From a virus, in the IMG/VR virus record IMGVR_UViG_3300028104_000061, positions 1 to 42,399 of that record: a stretch of DNA of 42,399 nt; one strand, written 5' to 3'. Shown in pieces: positions 31,208-39,762 of the stretch. The position numbers and the translations under genes are program-made. The stretch's first letter is position 1. Each line of letters starts with the position of its first letter. The notes under the pieces were generated by a model. It ran no database searches, had not been told where the DNA came from, and worked only from the letters and a program-made list of their open reading frames with translations.

Positions 31208-31431
31208 CCGCCGGCGCCCTCTTCGACGAATGCCTCGGCTGCCGGCTCGGTCTTCGCCCGCTTGGCGGGCTTGGTCTCGGTCACGCCATATGCGGGGTGG
31301 GCGCTGACCCACTCGCGCACGATGTCGGCGTCGGCCGCGGAAAGCTCGAGCTGGCCGCCGGCGAACTTGAAGTAGCGCTCGGCCGTGCGAATCGCGAGCG
31401 CCGGGTAGCGTGGGCTGCGAAAGGTAGTCAC
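31204..31431 (-). CDS. Small head-tail region protein
   Basis: 75 residues from GTG 31431 (GTGA overlap with its neighbour upstream). The first 50 residues (TTFRSPRYPALAIRTAERYFKFAGGQLELSAADADIVREWV) form a compact domain seen in many actinophage-like structural operons. The rest is Lys/Glu-rich. No biochemical role is known to me; membership in the head-tail operon is all that can be said. Confidence 0.6.
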   Translation of the reverse strand: MTTFRSPRYPALAIRTAERYFKFAGGQLELSAADADIVREWVSAHPAYGVTETKPAKRAKTEPAAEAFVEEGAGG

Positions 31432-31862
31432 GGTGTTCCTCCGAGTGGGTCGTTGAGGCGCACGACGAAGTCGAGCGCGTGGCCGCGGGCGTCAGGCGAG
31501 CGGAAGAAGTCGTACAGGGCGCCGTCGAAGTAGATGTCCCACCACAGCTCGGCGCGCCGACCGTCGATGAGCGCCTGCCAGATGGCCGAAAGATCCGCCT
31601 CGAGCGCGTCCGTTGTCGCGCGACTGGCGTTCTGCGCGCGCGGCTCGCCCTTGTTGCCGCGCACTACCAGCGCGCGCATGCGCAGCACCGCGTCGTCGCG
31701 TCGGCCAGAGGGCTCGTCGTCGATGCCGTGGGGGATGAGCCGCCGGCGCCAGAGGTAGAGCCGCCCGGCGACCGGCCTGAACGGTTCGGTCGCCGCCGCG
31801 TCGACGGTGACACCCGGGAGGGTCGGCATCATTGCGGCCAGGGCATCGACCACGGCGAGCAT
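31428..31862 (-). CDS. Putative tail-completion/minor tail protein
   Basis: 144 residues from ATG 31862 (one-base TGATG overlap with its upstream neighbour). Sequence features include VAGRLYLWRRRLIPHG, MRALVVRGNKGEPRAQNASRATTDALEADLSAIWQALIDG and a closing LDFVVRLNDPLGG. Length and place between a connector-like protein and gp10-like protein match head-tail joining proteins. The exact family is not certain. Confidence 0.55.
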   Translation of the reverse strand: MLAVVDALAAMMPTLPGVTVDAAATEPFRPVAGRLYLWRRRLIPHGIDDEPSGRRDDAVLRMRALVVRGNKGEPRAQNASRATTDALEADLSAIWQALIDGRRAELWWDIYFDGALYDFFRSPDARGHALDFVVRLNDPLGGTP

Positions 31863-32422
31863 CAGGTCCTCACCGCCGGCGGCAGGACGGCCGAGCCCAG
31901 GTGCGCCGTCAGCGGCCCCGCGTGCGGGCGCAGGCTGCGCGCGAGCTGGGCGCGCAGCTTGGCCGCGCCGCCCACGTCGTAGCTGCGCGAGTGGCCGTCG
32001 GTCGCTTCGGCCTGGTAGGGCGAGGCCGAGATGGCCAGGCGGACGAGCTCGATGACGACGCGCTTGACCGACGCCGTGTCGTTGGGCTCGTAGGTCACGT
32101 CGACCCGTGGGCCCGCCCAGGCAGCCCGGCTGGCGCGCTCGAGGCGCGCCGTGCCGGTCAGCACGACGTCGTCGGTCACGTCGACGCCGGCATCGACGAC
32201 CGCGGTCGGGCCGTCGGTCGGCCGTGCCAGGAGCAGCGGGCCCCAGTAGTCACGGCCCACCCACAGCGTCTGCGTGCGCTCACCTGTGACCTGGCCGATG
32301 CCGAACTGGCTGTCGTTGGCCAGCCAAGCCTCCTCGCGGGCGATGAGATCCGCGAGCGCGTCGGGCTCGAGCCCGGTCGCCATGACCGCGCTGATCTCGT
32401 CCGCGCTGACCACGGTCGCCAT
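31862..32422 (-). CDS. Putative head-tail connector protein
   Basis: 186 residues from ATG 32422, just downstream of the coat gene. The start VVSADEISAVMATGLEPDALADLIAREEAWLANDSQFG is the usual opening of gp6/gp15-type connector (adaptor) proteins, whose helices bind beneath the portal. A beta domain follows (VDAGVDVTDDVVLTGTARLERASRAAWAGPRVDVTYEP), then helical SVKRVVIELVRLAISASPYQAE. Position supports the assignment. Confidence 0.65.
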   Translation of the reverse strand: MATVVSADEISAVMATGLEPDALADLIAREEAWLANDSQFGIGQVTGERTQTLWVGRDYWGPLLLARPTDGPTAVVDAGVDVTDDVVLTGTARLERASRAAWAGPRVDVTYEPNDTASVKRVVIELVRLAISASPYQAEATDGHSRSYDVGGAAKLRAQLARSLRPHAGPLTAHLGSAVLPPAVRT

Positions 32423-32436
32423 CTCTAGAAACCGGC

Positions 32437-33255
32437 CTAGAGCGGCAGGTAGAGGACTGCTGCCGGGCGGACCACCTTGGCGCCGTAGAGATGGAGGCCC
32501 TTGACCGCGTCGGCGAAGCGCGCCTCGGGCCGAAACGCTTCCACCTTGTTGATCTGCTCGGCGTAGCTGACCGCCATCGGATGGCCGGCGATGACGTGCG
32601 GCACGGCCGGCGTGGCGTCGTCGCGGGCGTTGTTGCTCTTGAGGATGGCGAACCCCGCCGCCTCGCCGATCTGCCCGTTGAGCAGCCGCTGGTCGGCCGG
32701 CAGCGCGCCAGACGCCACGAACCGATCGTCCTGCAGCAGCAGGCCGTGGAAGGCGGGCGGAACGACCGCGTAGCGACCCGCGGTCGGCACGTCGGCCTCG
32801 TCGAGCTGGACGCCCAGCTCCACGAGCTGCACGTAGGCGTCGGTGGCAGTGGTGTTGGCCGCGGTGCCGTCGGCGATGATCCGCAGCGCGATGAAGCGGT
32901 CAGCCTTGTCGCGCATGCGGTAGGCGGCGTCGGTCATCGCCGCGTCGACCAGGCGGACGGCCGCCTGGCGGGCGTCGATGTCGTCGACCTGGAAGTTGAA
33001 GTAGTCGGCCTGGTCGATGACGAGCGCGGTCATGTCGTCGGCCAGGTCCTCGGGCGCGTCGATGTCGGTGTTCTTGGTGTAGGTCTTGACGGTGATCGCG
33101 CCGATGCCGCCGATGTTGACGGTGTCGCCCTTCTGGCTGATCTCGCCCTGGTAGTCGCGGTTGACCACGTTGGCCTGGCCGAAGACGAGCGCCTTCTGCA
33201 GGGCAGCGAGCAGCCGGGCCGTCCAGATCTGGGGAATGAAGCCGTCGACAGACAT
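32437..33255 (-). CDS. Major capsid protein (P22 coat-like, HK97 fold)
   Basis: 272 residues from ATG 33255, chosen over a longer reading because GGAGG sits at optimal distance. The opening FIPQIWTARLLAALQKALVFGQ, followed by GDTVNIGGIGAITVKTYTKNTDI and VIDQADYFNFQVDDIDARQA, is the common P22-coat-like capsid pattern of siphophages, as is the later YAVVPPAFHGLLLQDDRF. It is preceded by the scaffold gene, a promoter (33431-33458) and a hairpin leader. It is probably the most highly expressed gene of the window. Confidence 0.88.
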   Translation of the reverse strand: MSVDGFIPQIWTARLLAALQKALVFGQANVVNRDYQGEISQKGDTVNIGGIGAITVKTYTKNTDIDAPEDLADDMTALVIDQADYFNFQVDDIDARQAAVRLVDAAMTDAAYRMRDKADRFIALRIIADGTAANTTATDAYVQLVELGVQLDEADVPTAGRYAVVPPAFHGLLLQDDRFVASGALPADQRLLNGQIGEAAGFAILKSNNARDDATPAVPHVIAGHPMAVSYAEQINKVEAFRPEARFADAVKGLHLYGAKVVRPAAVLYLPL

Positions 33256-33381
33256 TTGGGATGCCTCCAGGAGGTGGGTAGGCCGTGGACCGGTTCTGCG
33301 CTTCACTTCCTGCGCGGGACCACCTGGGTCCTCACTGCGCGGCGGCCGCCTGGGCCGGGAGCGCGGCGCCCTCCTGGGGCT

Positions 33382-33403
33382 GTAGGGCGGCTAACCGCCC
33401 TAC
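33382..33403 (-). other. Perfect 9-bp inverted repeat in the capsid mRNA leader
   Basis: GTAGGGCGG and CCGCCCTAC flank a four-base loop (CTAA on the plus strand, TTAG on the transcript). It lies between the probable promoter at 33431-33458 and the coat-protein start at 33255. No T-run follows on either strand, so I read it as a structured leader or an mRNA-stabilising hairpin rather than a terminator. The 318 bases 33256-33573 otherwise hold no gene. Confidence 0.6.
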
Positions 33404-33430
33404 CCGAACATCTATTCTATTTCGGCCATC

Positions 33431-33458
33431 ACTGTAGCACTTTCGCCCGAGCGGTCAA
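33431..33458 (-). promoter_or_regulatory. Sigma70-like promoter for the capsid gene
   Basis: Read on the minus strand this is TTGACC (33458-33453), a 16-base spacer, and TACAGT (33436-33431). That is five of six matches to TTGACA and four of six to TATAAT. It would start transcription near 33424, giving a leader of about 170 bases before the coat gene that includes the hairpin at 33382-33403. A separate strong start for the coat gene is sensible because it is needed in large amounts. Confidence 0.45.
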
Positions 33459-33573
33459 GACACTCAGGGCCCATAAAGGAACGTCCAAGCGTGAAGGCTT
33501 GTGCATGGAAATGGCTTGTTCCGGTTGGGTACCATGGACACCCGCCCATGACACCACGCACGAGGAGGGATAG

Positions 33574-33864
33574 ATGGCTGCCCCGCGAATCCGACGCGTC
33601 TCATCCCGGCGCGAGATGGAGACGGTCCGCGACGACTTCATGACCACTGGCTACGAGGTCATCCGGGAAGGCGAGGGAACCGTGCTTATGCGGAAGAGCA
33701 CGTGGGGAACGACGGGTATGCATATCGTCGTCGCCCTGTTCACTGTTTGGTGGACGCTCGGCATCGGCAATCTGATCTATGCCCTGATTGCTCATTACAC
33801 GGCGGAACAGGTGCTGCTGAAGATGGAAGCGCCCGAAGAAGCGGCAGCCCAGCCCACTTCGTAG
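33574..33864 (+). CDS. Small membrane protein on the opposite strand (moron-like)
   Basis: 96 residues from ATG 33574, preceded by GAGGAGGGATAG, a strong Shine-Dalgarno. A basic N-terminus (RIRRVSSRREMETVRDDF) leads to GYEVIREGEGTVLMRKSTWG and then a hydrophobic hairpin MHIVVALFTVWWTLGIGNLIYALIAHY (about residues 49-75), one or two membrane helices. An acidic tail ends it. It is the only plus-strand gene inside the head operon, sits between scaffold and coat protein, and looks less GC-rich than they do. Such 'moron' genes are usually expressed from the prophage and alter the host; superinfection exclusion is one possibility. No specific family assigned. Confidence 0.7.
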   Translation: MAAPRIRRVSSRREMETVRDDFMTTGYEVIREGEGTVLMRKSTWGTTGMHIVVALFTVWWTLGIGNLIYALIAHYTAEQVLLKMEAPEEAAAQPTS

Positions 33865-33916
33865 GATGACTTCAGCGCCCTCGGAATAGACCCGTCGTCT
33901 TCCCGTCACAGGCTTC

Positions 33917-34558
33917 TCAGGCGCGAGCGCCGCGGGCGAGGAACTCCTGGATCTCGACCCAGCGCGAATTGATCTCGGCCGGCGTCATCTTTTCGATCTG
34001 CTCGCGCGTGAGACTCGACTTGCCGCGCGACCCTCCGTCGGCTGAGCCGCTGCCGCCAGCTGCGGCCCTGAACTCCGGGTAAGCCTCGAGCAGGCTCTTA
34101 ATCAGCGCGGGCACGTTCGTCGGCTCGCGGGCGTCCTCGAACTGGACCTCGGTCCGATCGATCAGCCGTGGTATCAGCGCCAGGCGGGCTGGCGCCACGC
34201 CGGCGGCAGCCGCGGCTTCCCTGATCGCCGCGGCGAGGAGCCGCTCCTGCGCAGCAGTCTCGCGCTCGGCCAGCTCGCGCTCCTTCTTGGCGACGTCGGC
34301 GGCGCGCTTCTCTTCCTCGGTCATCTGCTGCTTCGCCGCCGCCTCGAGAGCGTCGGCCGCCTTCCGGTGCTCGGTGCGCCACTTGGCCGCCTCGCGGCGC
34401 ACGTCGGCAAGGGCGGCGTCGAGCTCGGCCTGGCTGTACGTCTTCTCGCCCACCGGCGGCTCAGCCGGGTCCGTCGCGGGTGGCTTGGGTGGATCGCTCT
34501 CTGGCGCCTTGGGCGGCTCGCTCTCAGGCGTCTTGGGCGGTTCGTTCTGCGCTGGCAT
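33917..34558 (-). CDS. Capsid scaffolding protein
   Basis: 213 residues from ATG 34558 with AGGAG at good distance; its start overlaps the end of the terminase-portal ORF by 35 bases. The N-terminus is Pro/Glu-rich (PPKTPESEPPKAP). A long coiled coil follows (QAELDAALADVRREAAKWRTEHRKAADAL to about residue 120), and the end (LTREQIEKMTPAEINSRWVEIQEFLA) is the conserved C-terminal segment of siphophage scaffold proteins. It lies between portal and coat genes as expected. No protease motif was seen. Confidence 0.8.
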   Translation of the reverse strand: MPAQNEPPKTPESEPPKAPESDPPKPPATDPAEPPVGEKTYSQAELDAALADVRREAAKWRTEHRKAADALEAAAKQQMTEEEKRAADVAKKERELAERETAAQERLLAAAIREAAAAAGVAPARLALIPRLIDRTEVQFEDAREPTNVPALIKSLLEAYPEFRAAAGGSGSADGGSRGKSSLTREQIEKMTPAEINSRWVEIQEFLARGARA

Positions 34559-37457
34559 TGGCTTCTCCTTCTGCTCCGCCGACATCCGGCGGTGCCTGCA
34601 TCTGCTTCCAGGTGGCGATCTCCTGTGGACTGGCCGGGATGCGCGCCCAGATCGCCTCGGCGGGCACGCGGAGGGCGAGCATCTTTGTGAGCGCGTCGAT
34701 GTGCTCGCTCTCGGTGCGCGTCTCTGGATCCGTCCAATGCGCACGCAGCGGTGCCGCCGCCCACGTGAGATAGCGGTTGCGGGCGGCGTTGCTGACGCCC
34801 GCCTGGCTGGCTTTGATGCGGAACGCCAGCCGCATGGCCGCTTCGAGCGGGTCGCCGAAGTCCGACGCGCGCTCGCCCGCCTTCTTGGTCAGCCCGGCTT
34901 CGGCGCTGCGCAGGCTCTCGCCGGACGGCCACGAGCCCGAGCTGCCGAGGAAGTAGTGCGGCGGCGTCCGGCTGATCGTGGCTATGCCCTGCACGTAGGC
35001 CTCGTGCAGCTTCACGTAGCCCTCGAGGCTCGTCTCGGCGAACTCGCCGAAGCGCGTCTCGGGCTCGCCCGCCTCAGGCGGCGGCGCGGTGAAGATCGAA
35101 TCGACCGCCACCGCCCACGGCTCCTTGGGCTTGCCGGTCGCCTCGTCGACCTCGAGGCGGACATTGGTCGCCCACTTCTGGCGGAAGGCGCCGTATTGGC
35201 CCGCCAGCATGACGTTGACCAGGTTGGCGTTGAGCGCGTCCTGGATGGGCACGATCTGGCGCAGCTCGGAGCTGCCCAGGCCGGCGATGTTGGGCCGGTT
35301 GGGCAGCGCGAACACCGGCACCTCCAGGAACGGGTTGGGCAGTGGCCACGGCTCGCCGGCGACCTCGCGCGGCGCCCAGCCGACCAGGTCAGGCGCGGAA
35401 CCGGCGGGGCCCGCGCCACCGCCGCGGTAGAAGGCGCCGGGCAGCTCGCCCACGCCGCCGCCGGCTTCGGGCTGCGTCGTCGTCGACTGGTACTTGAAGA
35501 TCCCCTCGGGCAGGTAGAGCGTGGCATAGGTGCGCCGCTCGTCTTCGTCATACCAGCGCTTGAGCGCCGCCCGCCGCACGCGCTTGTCGGCCGGGTCGAC
35601 GGCGACGACCAGCTGGGCGCCGTCCTCGACGGTCAGGCGCGGCTCGCCGGTGGCGTCAGGCCAGACGATCAGCCCGAACTCGCTCTTGACCAGCGCCGAG
35701 CGCGTGCCCCGGCTGAACTCGTCGTCCATGCCGCTGCGCTGCCAGATCTCCCACGCCGCGGCCGACGCGCGCGCGTCGCTGCCGAGCAGGAAGCCGTCGA
35801 GATTGAGCCGCTCGTTGAGCGCGTCGACCACGACGCTGCAGTAGTTGATGCGCAGGTCGCGGAAGTCGCGGCCGAATGCCTCGAGCAGGCGGGCCAGGAT
35901 GAACGTCGCCCGGTGCTGGCCGTCGTAGTAGTTCTCGTACAGCGCCATCGCGCCCTGGCGACCGATGAGCCGGCGGTTGAGCAGCGTCAGCCACTCCTCG
36001 GGCGTCCTGGCCATCGCCACGGCGGCGACGTTGGGGCGCGTCGAGCCGTGCTTGCTGCGCGTGACCTTCATGCCCCGATCGGTCAGCACCGCCGTCGTGT
36101 TGGCGACGTGTTCGGCGAGGATCGGGTCGGCCTCGTGAACGAGGCGGCCGGTGGTGATGAGCTCGTAGGCGAGCGTCGAGGGCGGACCCATGACCGCCGC
36201 CGTCATCGGCACCTCGACCATGTTCAGACCCTCACCCTCGAGCATCTCGGCCGACTCGCCGAACGCCTGGCGGTCGTAGGCGAAGGCGGGACCAGGCAGA
36301 GCCCGCTTGGTCCGCTCGTCGCGTGCCTGCGGCAGCGGGTACTCCGCGCGGAGCTCCCGCAGCTGGGCGCGCATCGCCTCGCTGCTGGCCATGCCGGTTG
36401 CCGACTCGGCGGGGAACACCTGCGCCCTCACCACGACGCGGTCGCCCTGGCGCTGGGCGATCGCGATCGCGCCCTGCTCGCCCGACGGGCTGCGATCGAT
36501 GCCGACACCGATCGGCAGCGCGGCGTTGAGCGGCAGGTCACCAGTCGTGTCGCGCCAGGCGCCGTCGCGCAGCCAGGCGTCCTCAATGCCGACGAACTGG
36601 TTGAGGTGGTAGCGGCGCCATTCGAGGAGCGCGCCACGCGCCCGCAGGCGCGCGAACTGGGCGGAAAGGTACTTGCCATCGTGGAGCCAGCTGACCGGGT
36701 TGGCCGCGAACCAGACCGCGGGATCCTCGATGTCCGCGTCGCGCGGCGCGCCGTACCAGTAGATGAGCGTGCCGTTGACCCGATCGCGGTAGACCAGGAG
36801 CGAGCCGCGGTCCTCGAGCTCGCCGGTGCCTGAGAACATCGACTCGTAGAGCTCGGCGAGGATGCCCTCGCCCGCCACGCCGGCCGTCGTGATCCAGAGC
36901 GTGAACGGCTGCTCGCGGGCGCCGGTGCCAGTGGTGAGGGCGGTGTAGAGCTCGCTGCTCTTGTGGGCATGCAGCTCGTCGACGATGTTGGCCGACGGGT
37001 TGAGGCCGTGCTGCAGCGCGGCATCAGAGCTGAGCGAGCGCATGATGCCGCCGTTGCGCGGGCACTCGATCGTGTAGCGGTGGGGGACGAGCCGATCGAG
37101 CAGCAGCGGGCTGCGGTTGACCATGCTGCGCGCCTGGCCGAGCACAATGCCGGCCTGATTACGGGCCGCCGCGGCGACGTAGACCTCGGGCTCGGGCTCG
37201 CCGTCGGCGTCGAGCATGTATAGCCCGGCCGCGCTGGCCATCGTCGACTTGGTGTTCTTGCGCGGGATGCCGAGGCCGATCTCGTTGTAGATGCGCAACC
37301 CTGTGGCAGGGTCGAACTCGAGCGCCTCCCACCAGAACTCGCGCTGCCACTCCTCGTAGACCAGCGGGCGGCCGGCCCAGCGGCCCTTGGTGTGGCGGAT
37401 GTAGCGCTCGCAGTAGGCGGCGAAGTGCGGGCCGCCGGTAAGCGCATCGGGAACCAC
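34524..37457 (-). CDS. Large terminase fused in frame to portal protein
   Basis: 977 residues from GTG 37457. Residues 1-481 are a complete large terminase: Walker A PRKNTKST (65-72), Walker B NIVDEL (157-162), nuclease strand IGVGIDRSPSGEQ (Asp321), a second Asp in FAYDRQAFGESAEML, and the closing HGSTRPNVAAVAMA. Residues 482-977 are a complete portal protein starting at MARTPEEWLTLLNRRL (an ATG at 36014) and continuing with YENYYDGQHR, INYCSVVVDALNERLNLDGF and PPHYFLGSSGSWPSGESLRSAEAGL (SPP1 gp6-like family). No stop or frame change separates them. The two are normally separate genes. They may be translated as one protein, cleaved, or re-initiated at 36014, where no Shine-Dalgarno is visible. 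Confidence 0.85.
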   Translation of the reverse strand: MVPDALTGGPHFAAYCERYIRHTKGRWAGRPLVYEEWQREFWWEALEFDPATGLRIYNEIGLGIPRKNTKSTMASAAGLYMLDADGEPEPEVYVAAAARNQAGIVLGQARSMVNRSPLLLDRLVPHRYTIECPRNGGIMRSLSSDAALQHGLNPSANIVDELHAHKSSELYTALTTGTGAREQPFTLWITTAGVAGEGILAELYESMFSGTGELEDRGSLLVYRDRVNGTLIYWYGAPRDADIEDPAVWFAANPVSWLHDGKYLSAQFARLRARGALLEWRRYHLNQFVGIEDAWLRDGAWRDTTGDLPLNAALPIGVGIDRSPSGEQGAIAIAQRQGDRVVVRAQVFPAESATGMASSEAMRAQLRELRAEYPLPQARDERTKRALPGPAFAYDRQAFGESAEMLEGEGLNMVEVPMTAAVMGPPSTLAYELITTGRLVHEADPILAEHVANTTAVLTDRGMKVTRSKHGSTRPNVAAVAMARTPEEWLTLLNRRLIGRQGAMALYENYYDGQHRATFILARLLEAFGRDFRDLRINYCSVVVDALNERLNLDGFLLGSDARASAAAWEIWQRSGMDDEFSRGTRSALVKSEFGLIVWPDATGEPRLTVEDGAQLVVAVDPADKRVRRAALKRWYDEDERRTYATLYLPEGIFKYQSTTTQPEAGGGVGELPGAFYRGGGAGPAGSAPDLVGWAPREVAGEPWPLPNPFLEVPVFALPNRPNIAGLGSSELRQIVPIQDALNANLVNVMLAGQYGAFRQKWATNVRLEVDEATGKPKEPWAVAVDSIFTAPPPEAGEPETRFGEFAETSLEGYVKLHEAYVQGIATISRTPPHYFLGSSGSWPSGESLRSAEAGLTKKAGERASDFGDPLEAAMRLAFRIKASQAGVSNAARNRYLTWAAAPLRAHWTDPETRTESEHIDALTKMLALRVPAEAIWARIPASPQEIATWKQMQAPPDVGGAEGEANASAERTAQDA

Positions 37458-37460
37458 GGC

Positions 37461-37952
37461 TCAGCCGGCATCGCCGACCACCCGAAGACGCGGGGGCAGA
37501 CCGATTTCGGCGGTCAGCGAGTCGAAGGCACGCTCGGGCTCGATCCGCAGGCCAGCCCGCGCCGAGGGCGACAGGCCGAGCTCGCGGGCGAGTCGTTGAA
37601 TCAGGTCGGCGTTGTCGCGGACAAGCTGGTGGAGGGGCGACTTCACCAGGTGGCCGCGGTCGCGCAGTATTGGCCCGCTGCCCGCGTAGAGCTTGACCGC
37701 CTGGGCATAGCGGCTGACCGCCTCGCAGTAGCAGCGCAGGACGTCGGCATCTGCCGCCCGGATGACGCCGGTGTGGCGCATGTCGCGCACGACCCGCCGC
37801 CAGACCACCTTGGCGTCGGGATCCATATCGGCGGGCATCTTGGGCAGGTCGGCGGGCGGGATCGGCTCGTGGCGATTCAGCCGGCTCGGACGCGTCTCGC
37901 CACGCTGCCGCTTCACCCGCGTCGGGGTCGGCGTAGGGCCGCGCCGTCCCAT
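37461..37952 (-). CDS. Small terminase subunit (P27-family type)
   Basis: 163 residues from ATG 37952 (TGATG overlap with the methyltransferase gene). The opening MGRRGPTPTPTRVKRQRGETRPSRLNRHEPIPPADLPKMPADM, then VWRRVVRDMRHTGVIRAADADVLRCYCEAVSRYAQA, is the standard P27-type small terminase. The C-terminal half is helical and conserved (LVRDNADLIQRLARELGLSPSARAGL). It recognises phage DNA and loads the large terminase. It sits directly upstream of the terminase-portal fusion. Confidence 0.88.
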   Translation of the reverse strand: MGRRGPTPTPTRVKRQRGETRPSRLNRHEPIPPADLPKMPADMDPDAKVVWRRVVRDMRHTGVIRAADADVLRCYCEAVSRYAQAVKLYAGSGPILRDRGHLVKSPLHQLVRDNADLIQRLARELGLSPSARAGLRIEPERAFDSLTAEIGLPPRLRVVGDAG

Positions 37953-39412
37953 CACGCCACCGCCTTGGCTGCGGGCATCCGCTCGGCTTTGCCGCCGGTG
38001 AACTTCTCCCACCGCTCGACCACGACGTCGGCGTAGAGCGGGTCGATCTCCATGACGTAGGCCCGCCGGCCTGTCTGCTCGGCGGCAATGAGGGTCGAGC
38101 CCGAGCCACCGAACGGGTCGAGCACCGCCTCGCGCTCGAGCGAGCTGTACTCGATCGCCCGCCGCGCCAGCTCGACCGGCTTCTCGGTCAGGTGCACCAT
38201 CTGCTGCGGGCTGACCTTCTTGACCGGCCAGACGTCGGGCACGTTGGGCGGGCCGAAGAAGCGGTGGGCAGCGCCTTCCTTCCAGCCGTAGAAGCACCAC
38301 TCGTGCGCGCCCATGAAGTCCTTGCGCGTGAGCGTCGGGTGCTGCTTGTCCCAGATGATCGCCTGGCTGAAGTACAGGCCCGCGCCGAGAAGCGCGGCCG
38401 GGTAGTTGAGGACGTTGGCGTAGCCGCCCCAGATGTAGAAGGTGCCCCCAGGACGCATGACCCGGGCGGCGTTGCCAAACCACGCCGCCAGGCGCGCCGC
38501 GAACTCGTCTGCCGCGATGAAATCGCCGGTCAGCGGTCGGTCCTTCGGGCGCAGCTTGCGGTGCGTCGCCTGCGCCTTCTCGGGATGACGCTCCAGGTCG
38601 AGCTTCTGGTGGTGGCCGATGCCGGTCTTGCGGCGGGCGACGTCGAAGCCCGAGTGATGCAGACCCCGCGCGTCCAGCCGCTTGACGCCCGATCGCTTGT
38701 CGGAGAGGCCTCGGATGGCCTCGCGGTAGCCCTCGTCCCACTGGGCTGACATGCCGGCGGCGATGGCGTTGTTGCTGCGCGGTTCGACGCGCACGTTGTA
38801 GGGCGGGTCGGTCAGGAGGAGGTCGATGGTGGTGCCGTCGAGCAGGCGGTCGAGATCAGTCTGGCTGCCAGCGTCGCCGCACAGCAGCCGATGGTTGCCG
38901 AGCACCCACACATCGCCTGGCTGGGTGGTCGCTGCGTCGGGCGGGTCAGGGATCTCGTCGGGGTCGGTCACGCCCTCCTGGGGCTCGCGCGGCGCCAGGT
39001 TGGCGAGCATCGCCGCCAGCGCCTCCGAGTCGACCGCGACGTCGGCCAGCAGCGCGCGCAGCTTCTCCTCGTCGGTGCCGGCCATCGCGGCCAGAGGGTC
39101 GAGGCTGGCCAGCACCAGCGCCTCCTCCTCGGGCGAGAGGTCGACGTACAGGACCGGCACGGTCGGCGCGTCCTGGCGGATGGCGAGCGCGACCCGCAGA
39201 TGGCCGTCGACCACGTGGCCGGTGCGCCGGTTGACCAGCACCTGCTGGACCCAGCCGACCTGGCCCAAGACGCCGGCCAGCGCCTCCTGCTGCGCCTTCG
39301 GGTGGATGCGCCAGTTGGCCGGGTTCGCGAGCAGCTGGTCCGGCGCCTCCTCGCCCGAGCCGACGATGCGGTTGGCCCAGTGGGTGGCCGCCGGCGCGGC
39401 CGAAGGTGTCAT
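37952..39412 (-). CDS. ParB-like domain fused to beta-class DNA methyltransferase
   Basis: 486 residues from ATG 39412 (a TTG at 39451 is in frame but less likely). The N-terminal domain is ParB/Srx-like (NPANWRIHPKAQQEALAGVL ... VVDGHLRVALA). The methyltransferase has TDPPYNV (motif IV, DPPY about 202-205) before DPFGGSGST (motif I, about 432-440), the beta-class order for N4-cytosine or N6-adenine modification. A target region sits between them. Such fusions are common orphan modification enzymes of phages that protect phage DNA. It precedes the small terminase, its usual neighbourhood. Confidence 0.85.
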   Translation of the reverse strand: MTPSAAPAATHWANRIVGSGEEAPDQLLANPANWRIHPKAQQEALAGVLGQVGWVQQVLVNRRTGHVVDGHLRVALAIRQDAPTVPVLYVDLSPEEEALVLASLDPLAAMAGTDEEKLRALLADVAVDSEALAAMLANLAPREPQEGVTDPDEIPDPPDAATTQPGDVWVLGNHRLLCGDAGSQTDLDRLLDGTTIDLLLTDPPYNVRVEPRSNNAIAAGMSAQWDEGYREAIRGLSDKRSGVKRLDARGLHHSGFDVARRKTGIGHHQKLDLERHPEKAQATHRKLRPKDRPLTGDFIAADEFAARLAAWFGNAARVMRPGGTFYIWGGYANVLNYPAALLGAGLYFSQAIIWDKQHPTLTRKDFMGAHEWCFYGWKEGAAHRFFGPPNVPDVWPVKKVSPQQMVHLTEKPVELARRAIEYSSLEREAVLDPFGGSGSTLIAAEQTGRRAYVMEIDPLYADVVVERWEKFTGGKAERMPAAKAVA

Positions 39413-39504
39413 CTCGGACACATCGCTTGCATCGCGCCGCGAGTCGAGCAAGTCATGACGGGCGCCACGCCGAACGAGCGTGGGCGACCGAGAGGAGGCA
39501 CCCG

Positions 39505-39741
39505 ATGCCCGAGCCGACGATGGGCCAGATGGCCCGCTGGACGTTCTACCAGCGCTTCATCGCCGAGCACGTCAAGGACACCGACCCGCGCCACGTCGAG
39601 GCCTGGATGCGGATCGAGCACCCGACGCTCGACGGCCTGTCGCGGCAGGAGTTCATCGAAGCCATGCACGCGGCGCTCGCCGCCGCGATCGATGCCGGAC
39701 CCGAGGAGAGCGAGCGACTCGCTGCCTCGTTCGGCCTGTAG
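39505..39741 (+). CDS. Small hypothetical phage protein
   Basis: 78 residues from ATG 39505 with GAGAGGAGG at good distance. Helical throughout (MARWTFYQRFIAEHVKDTDPRHVEAWMRIEHPT, SRQEFIEAMHAALAAAIDA). It is first of three plus-strand genes that diverge from the methyltransferase gene; the 92-base gap 39413-39504 presumably carries promoters in both directions. The antisense frame (39409-40749) is longer but lacks start signals and was rejected. Function unknown. Confidence 0.6.
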   Translation: MPEPTMGQMARWTFYQRFIAEHVKDTDPRHVEAWMRIEHPTLDGLSRQEFIEAMHAALAAAIDAGPEESERLAASFGL

Positions 39742-39762
39742 ACCACGAAGGAGATCCCCACC

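Noticed and set aside
34287-36833. 848-codon plus-strand open frame opposite the terminase-portal gene
   Set aside because: It is a mirror frame of a high-GC gene; its translation is Arg/Ala/Val-rich without motifs, and the minus strand encodes clear terminase and portal domains.
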